A stretch of DNA of 8,519 nt, from NCBI GenBank assembly GCA_910587785.1, contig CAJUOA010000119.1, positions 1 to 8,519 on the forward strand. Reading direction: 5' to 3'. The notes below the pieces were generated by a model. The model was not told the origin of the DNA. It saw nothing but the letters and a program-made list of their open reading frames with translations, and searched no databases. Below are positions 5,518 to 8,519 of this stretch, one piece after another. Within the stretch, counting starts at the first letter, position 1, and each line of letters begins with the position of its first letter. The DNA comes from an uncultured Oscillospiraceae bacterium. GTDB taxonomy: Bacteria > Bacillota > Clostridia > Oscillospirales > Oscillospiraceae. The translations under genes were made by a program, and so were the position numbers.

Positions 5518-6684
5518 ATGGAAGTGAAATTAGGGGAGCACCTGCGCTCGCTCCGCCGCAGGGACGGGAGGACCCAGGAGGACCTGGCTGTGGCGCTGGA
5601 TGTGACGCCCCAGGCGGTCTCCCGCTGGGAGAACGGCTCCTGCTACCCGGATATGGCGCTGATCCCGGCGATGGCCAACTACTTTGGCGTCACGATCGAC
5701 GAGCTGTTCGGGTACAGGAATGACCGGGATAAGAAAGTTGACGCTATCATTCAAAAGGTGGAGTCGTTCCACATCAAAGGGCGCAGTGACGACGCGTGGG
5801 TGGAGGAGTGCCTTGGAATTTTGCGGGCGGGGCTTGCGGAATTCCCGCAGAACGAGAAGCTGCGGATCACTTTGGCCGATGCGCTGGCGGAGGCGGGGTG
5901 GAGACGGTACCACGAGTGGCTGTACTACGACGGGGAGGGGTACCTCCAGCACGACTATGACCGGCACAGGAAAAACGAGTTCTGGGAGGAGGCGGTGGAG
6001 GTCTGCGAGAGCCTTGTGAGCACCGCCGGGGACCATGAGGTCGTGACAAGGGCGGTCTCCATTCTGGTCCTGCTCTACCGGAACCTGGGGGAGACGGAGA
6101 AGGCGGCGGCCTGCGCAGGGCGTATGCCGGAGCTGAAGGACTGCCGGGAGGTTTTGCTGGCGGCGTCCGCAGACGGGAAGGAGGAGGCGAAGTATCTCGG
6201 GGACCTCCTGCTGAAGCTGGCGGGGCAGCTGACGAAGCACCTCATTTACGCGTTGATGGCGAACCGGGCCCACTATGAGAGCGACTTGGCGATGGAGAAG
6301 ATCAAGGGAGCGATCGCGCTCTTTGATCTGGTCTGCGACGACGGCAATCTGGGAGAGTATCATGACGAGCTCATCAAGCTGAACCTCTACCTCTCCCGGG
6401 TGCAGTGGGAGCGGGGGGACCGCGATGAGGCGTTTGTGTCCCTGGACGAGGCGCTGCGGCACGCGAGGGCGCTGGAGAGGCTGTCGGACGGGGGAGAGCA
6501 TTTCTTCACCGCGCCGCTGGTGTCGTTTGTCCAGTGCAGGACCGCGCCCTGGGAGGGCATCGCCGGGACTCTGCCGGAGGATTGGCCGTTTTGGGGTATG
6601 CCGGAGTGTGGTCCGATAGAAACGGAGATCAAGGCTGACCCGCGGTGGGGGAAGTGGGTCAGGGCGTGTAAAAGCAATCAATAG
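5518..6684 (+). CDS. XRE-family helix-turn-helix regulator with long helical C-terminal region
   Basis: A 388-residue protein. Residues 5-65 are a typical XRE (Cro/C1-type) DNA-binding domain: LGEHLRSLRRRDGRTQEDLA, then LDVTPQAVSRWENGSCYPD (27-45), ending in YFGVTIDELFGY (55-66). The remaining 320 residues are mostly helical, with acidic and aromatic patches, and look like degenerate tetratricopeptide-type repeats (for example about 95-130, 155-200 and 285-325). Such tails often bind a peptide or protein signal, but I recognise no specific ligand. No membrane segment or catalytic motif is seen. ATG 5518 is preferred over the in-frame ATG 5446 because AAGGAG (5506-5511) lies 6 nt upstream of it, the product then begins at the domain boundary, and 5446 lies upstream of promoter P2. 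It is transcribed away from the transporter operon and may regulate itself and that operon; this is inference from position. Confidence 0.9.
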   Translation: MEVKLGEHLRSLRRRDGRTQEDLAVALDVTPQAVSRWENGSCYPDMALIPAMANYFGVTIDELFGYRNDRDKKVDAIIQKVESFHIKGRSDDAWVEECLGILRAGLAEFPQNEKLRITLADALAEAGWRRYHEWLYYDGEGYLQHDYDRHRKNEFWEEAVEVCESLVSTAGDHEVVTRAVSILVLLYRNLGETEKAAACAGRMPELKDCREVLLAASADGKEEAKYLGDLLLKLAGQLTKHLIYALMANRAHYESDLAMEKIKGAIALFDLVCDDGNLGEYHDELIKLNLYLSRVQWERGDRDEAFVSLDEALRHARALERLSDGGEHFFTAPLVSFVQCRTAPWEGIAGTLPEDWPFWGMPECGPIETEIKADPRWGKWVRACKSNQ

Positions 6685-6688
6685 CGGC

Positions 6689-6720
6689 AAAAAGTGCGCC
6701 TTCCAAAAGGAGGCGCACTT
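6689..6720 (-). terminator. Terminator of the trmO operon, shared convergent hairpin
   Basis: AAGTGCGCCT (6692-6701) pairs perfectly with AGGCGCACTT (6711-6720). Two more pairs form across a single bulged T, leaving an AAAA loop. Read on the minus strand it lies 6 nt after the nucleotidyltransferase stop and ends in TTTTT (complement of 6689-6693). The plus strand has only two Ts, so for the XRE gene it is a weak terminator or an mRNA 3'-end stabiliser. Confidence 0.75.
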
Positions 6721-6726
6721 AACAAT

Positions 6727-7476
6727 CTATGGGCGGTCCTTGAGCATACGCAGCTGATGGATCAATTTGCAGCACTCCGTGCCGGGGAGCGGCACCGGCG
6801 GGCGCCCGGGATAAAAGGAGCCAAGATAGTTGCGGATAACCCGTTCCCCAAACGTTTTTTCCTCAAAATTGGGGACATAGCTCTGGTAGAGCTCCAAGAT
6901 ACGGTATTTGTGAAGGGTGGGCCGTCCGAAATGCAGCTGTGCGGCCGTGATTGCCTTATAGGCTAGGAACATCAGCCTGGGGTCGCTGGTCCCGAGGGAC
7001 GCCGCACGGGTGTCGAGGGCGGCCAACCAGTCTCCAGCGGCACCGGAGGGGGACGGAGCCGGAGGCAGGATGTGGTCCAGTTCCTCCCCGTACAGAGAGA
7101 GGTGGTGGGCGCGCAGATCGAACAGGGTGGTGGAAAAGGGGGCGTAAGGCGACGGGATGGCGGCCTCCTCCAGGGTCCTGGGCACCGCGCTTTCAGGGGA
7201 GCGGCTGAGGTCGATCCCGCCGGGGCAATGGGAGGGGAATGCTTCCCCTTTCAGCCGGTCCAGGGTATCCCGCAGCCAGAGGATGTCCCGTTCCGCGCCG
7301 GAATCGTCTGTTTCAGACGTAATCACGCCTACATCCAAGTCGCTGCTGCAATCCAGCCAATCTCCCCTGCAATAGGAACCGTAAATATATATTGAACGGA
7401 TCGAGGGCAGGGAGGCATGGCGAAGGGCGGCTTCCAGTCCGCTCACGATCAAGTCCGCCAACTGTTTGGTACTCAT
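6727..7476 (-). CDS. Nucleotidyltransferase-fold protein (aminoglycoside/MNT-like)
   Basis: A 249-residue protein of the polymerase-beta nucleotidyltransferase superfamily, whose members transfer a nucleotide from NTP to a small molecule or protein. The catalytic signature is present: IYGSYCRGDWLDCSSDLDVGVI (31-52), with G33-S34 and the metal-binding pair D46/D48. D89 in GGIDL is a candidate third acidic residue. The central FDLRAHHLSLYGEEL (119-133) resembles the R-x-x-x-x-L-Y-G segment of antibiotic-type nucleotidyltransferases. A helical C-terminal domain follows (about 150-225, including LAYKAITAAQLHFGRPTL). This fits a small-molecule nucleotidyltransferase, but I cannot assign a substrate and would not call it a resistance gene. 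ATG 7476 overlaps the trmO stop codon (ATGA), and GGAGGAG (complement of 7484-7490) sits 7 nt upstream, so translation is coupled to trmO. A terminator follows the stop. Confidence 0.85.
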   Translation of the reverse strand: MSTKQLADLIVSGLEAALRHASLPSIRSIYIYGSYCRGDWLDCSSDLDVGVITSETDDSGAERDILWLRDTLDRLKGEAFPSHCPGGIDLSRSPESAVPRTLEEAAIPSPYAPFSTTLFDLRAHHLSLYGEELDHILPPAPSPSGAAGDWLAALDTRAASLGTSDPRLMFLAYKAITAAQLHFGRPTLHKYRILELYQSYVPNFEEKTFGERVIRNYLGSFYPGRPPVPLPGTECCKLIHQLRMLKDRP

Positions 7477-8171
7477 ACCGCTGCTCCTCCGGAAATCTCT
7501 GTCACGATCAGCCGTCCGCCATTTACGGTGAAATGGACCTCCAGACCGGCAAAGGACATGCCGTAGACCCGGTCCGGGTCCGCCTGGTAGGAGGGGCGTG
7601 GGTCCTGGGCGAGGACGCCCAGAAGGGCAGCCCGCTTTTCATCGGGCACCTGCTCCAGGAGGGCGGGGGGGCAGTCCACGGCCAGCATGACGCGCTCCAC
7701 CCGGTCGGTAAAGCCCCCCGCAGCCTCGGGCAGGGAATCGGCGTAAGGAATATAGGGTTTGATATCGTAGATGGGGGTGCCGTCCAGGAGGTCGGCTCCG
7801 GCGACATGGAGGACGGGGCCAAGGACGGGGTCCTGTTCCACGGCTTCGAGGCCCACGGCGGAGAGGCCCAGGGCGTTGGGGCGGAAGGGGGAGCGGGTGG
7901 CGAAGACGCCGAGGCGTTTGTTGCCCCCCAGCCGGGGCGGGCGGACGGTGGGGGACCAATCCGGGCGGACGGCCTGGGAGAACTGCCAAATGAGCCAGAT
8001 ATGGCTGAAATCCTCCAGGCCCCGGAGGGCATCCGGATTGCGGAACTCCGGCTCAAAGACCACCAGGGCTTTGCAGTCCTGGACCAGGCCGCTTTGGCGG
8101 GGGATGCCGAATTTTTCGGAGAAGTCGGTTTTGATGCGGGCGATGACTTGGATGGTGTGGGTTTCGGGCAT
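7473..8171 (-). CDS. trmO: tRNA (adenine(37)-N6)-methyltransferase TrmO (TsaA family)
   Basis: A 232-residue protein, close to the length of E. coli TrmO (about 235). TrmO uses S-adenosylmethionine to methylate threonylcarbamoyladenosine-37 in the anticodon loop of certain threonine tRNAs, which tunes decoding. The family core is clear: IARIKTDFSEKFGIPRQSG (10-28), FEPEF (39-43), LEDFSHIWLIWQF (52-64), GVFATRSPFRPNALGLSAV (88-106) and DLLDGTPIYDIKPYIPYAD (127-145). The C-terminal YGMSFAGLEVHF (203-214) is also usual. The open frame continues 70 codons upstream, but ATG 8171 is chosen because AAGGAG (complement of 8180-8185) lies 8 nt before it and the upstream codons read through repeat-like DNA. 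It is the first gene of an operon, sharing ATGA with the nucleotidyltransferase gene downstream. No convincing promoter was found within 348 nt upstream. Confidence 0.93.
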   Translation of the reverse strand: MPETHTIQVIARIKTDFSEKFGIPRQSGLVQDCKALVVFEPEFRNPDALRGLEDFSHIWLIWQFSQAVRPDWSPTVRPPRLGGNKRLGVFATRSPFRPNALGLSAVGLEAVEQDPVLGPVLHVAGADLLDGTPIYDIKPYIPYADSLPEAAGGFTDRVERVMLAVDCPPALLEQVPDEKRAALLGVLAQDPRPSYQADPDRVYGMSFAGLEVHFTVNGGRLIVTEISGGAAV

Positions 8172-8519
8172 GGGGAGGGCTCCTTTCTTAGTGGTTTGGG
8201 AGGGAATGCCCCGAACAGGGGGCCACAGTTCTGCTGGTCTGCCCAGCATTTCGAGAGAAGCGGGCGCACAATGTGCGTCCCTACAAAAGTGGTACGCCGT
8301 ATCGCAGGGCAGTCCCGCCCGCACCGTGCCGGTGGCCCGGTAGTCTCTCAAAAGAATCGTGCTTCTCGGAGGCGAACCCAACGATGAAGACCGAAGGGCC
8401 AGGGAGTTGCGGCGGAGATTCGACTACCATCGGCCCAGGGCAGGAATTGAGAAAAACCAGACAGACAGGTCGTAGCGTAAATAAAAAACCCCCGTAATCA
8501 AGGAAGATTCTTAAGAAAC
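8172..8519. other. Gene-free region upstream of trmO
   Basis: No coding region is supported. The part nearest trmO is the hairpin cluster at 8208-8345. From 8346 to 8519 I see only weak symmetry: ATCGT (8357-8361) with ACGAT (8380-8384), and a TTCTTAAGAA palindrome near the right edge (about 8509-8518). A minus-strand CGGGGG followed by TTTTTT (about 8482-8494) looks like the 3' half of a terminator, but its partner arm is not within the window. No -35/-10 pair of good quality was found for trmO. Confidence 0.5.
8208..8345. repeat. Probable dispersed palindromic intergenic repeat upstream of trmO
   Basis: Four compact inverted repeats occur within 130 bp: GCCCC/GGGGC (8208-8212 with 8219-8223), TGCTGG/CCAGCA (8232-8237 with 8243-8248), GGGCGCACA/TGTGCGTCC (8262-8270 with 8272-8280, one G-T pair) and CACCG/CGGTG (8322-8326 with 8330-8334). 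The block around GGGACGCACATTGTGCGCCC (minus strand) resembles non-coding elements that I recall as repeated in Oscillospiraceae genomes. No second copy lies in this window, so repetition cannot be shown here. Confidence 0.45.

Noticed and set aside
5530..6690. Minus-strand open frame of 386 codons
   Set aside because: It is antisense to the XRE regulator gene, with Arg/Pro/Leu-rich shadow composition and no ribosome binding site.
8172..8381. 70-codon N-terminal extension of trmO
   Set aside because: It translates the hairpin cluster, is not part of the TrmO family, and a good ribosome binding site precedes ATG 8171.
7392..8387. Plus-strand open frame of 331 codons
   Set aside because: It is antisense to trmO and the repeat region; glycine-rich shadow composition with no recognised motif.
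8350..8450. Possible tRNA-like T-arm (minus-strand GGGTTCG)
   Set aside because: No acceptor stem, anticodon arm or D-arm can be paired around it.
1..8519. CRISPR array, prophage, defence or biosynthetic system
   Set aside because: No regular direct repeats, integrase, phage structural genes, nuclease/helicase sets or toxin-antitoxin pair could be supported; the genes are ordinary housekeeping and regulatory functions.

Overview
The window looks like chromosomal DNA of a GC-rich Clostridia, most likely a gut Oscillospiraceae relative (Flavonifractor/Lawsonibacter-like). This is inference from the type III glutamine synthetase, the strong AAGGAG/AGGAGG ribosome binding sites, the TTGACA/TAtaAT-type promoters and an XRE regulator of a kind common in that family. 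No rRNA, tRNA, CRISPR array or complete mobile element is visible.

Layout. (1) 1-583 is an accessory scar: a terminator for an off-window gene (50-92), a perfect 16-bp hairpin that buries a ribosome binding site (133-174), a small sigma-70-like gene cut off at about codon 100 (183-482), and a roughly 100-bp antisense scrap that resembles an IS256-family transposase. (2) 584-2772 is glnN, glutamine synthetase type III, on the minus strand with its own consensus promoter and strong terminator. (3) 2773-3020 is non-coding and holds two successive minus-strand terminator hairpins. (4) 3021-5316 is a minus-strand two-gene operon: a Na+/phosphate cotransporter with a PhoU-like tail, then a GNAT acetyltransferase whose start is 1 nt after the transporter stop. 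(5) 5317-5517 is a compact divergent control region with overlapping -35 elements and several inverted repeats. (6) 5518-6684 is a plus-strand XRE-type regulator with a long helical C-terminal region. (7) 6689-6720 is a hairpin terminator between convergent genes. (8) 6727-8171 is a minus-strand operon of trmO (tRNA t6A37 methyltransferase) and a nucleotidyltransferase-fold gene, joined by an ATGA overlap. (9) 8172-8519 has no gene; its first half is a cluster of small hairpins that resembles a dispersed palindromic intergenic repeat.

How the genes work together: apart from the two minus-strand operons and the divergent XRE/transporter pair, the genes look like independent housekeeping units (ammonium assimilation, phosphate transport, tRNA modification). 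I found no convincing novel multi-gene system. The most interesting signals are the hairpin over the sigma-gene ribosome binding site, the sigma/IS256 junction, the divergent promoter region and the repeat cluster upstream of trmO.
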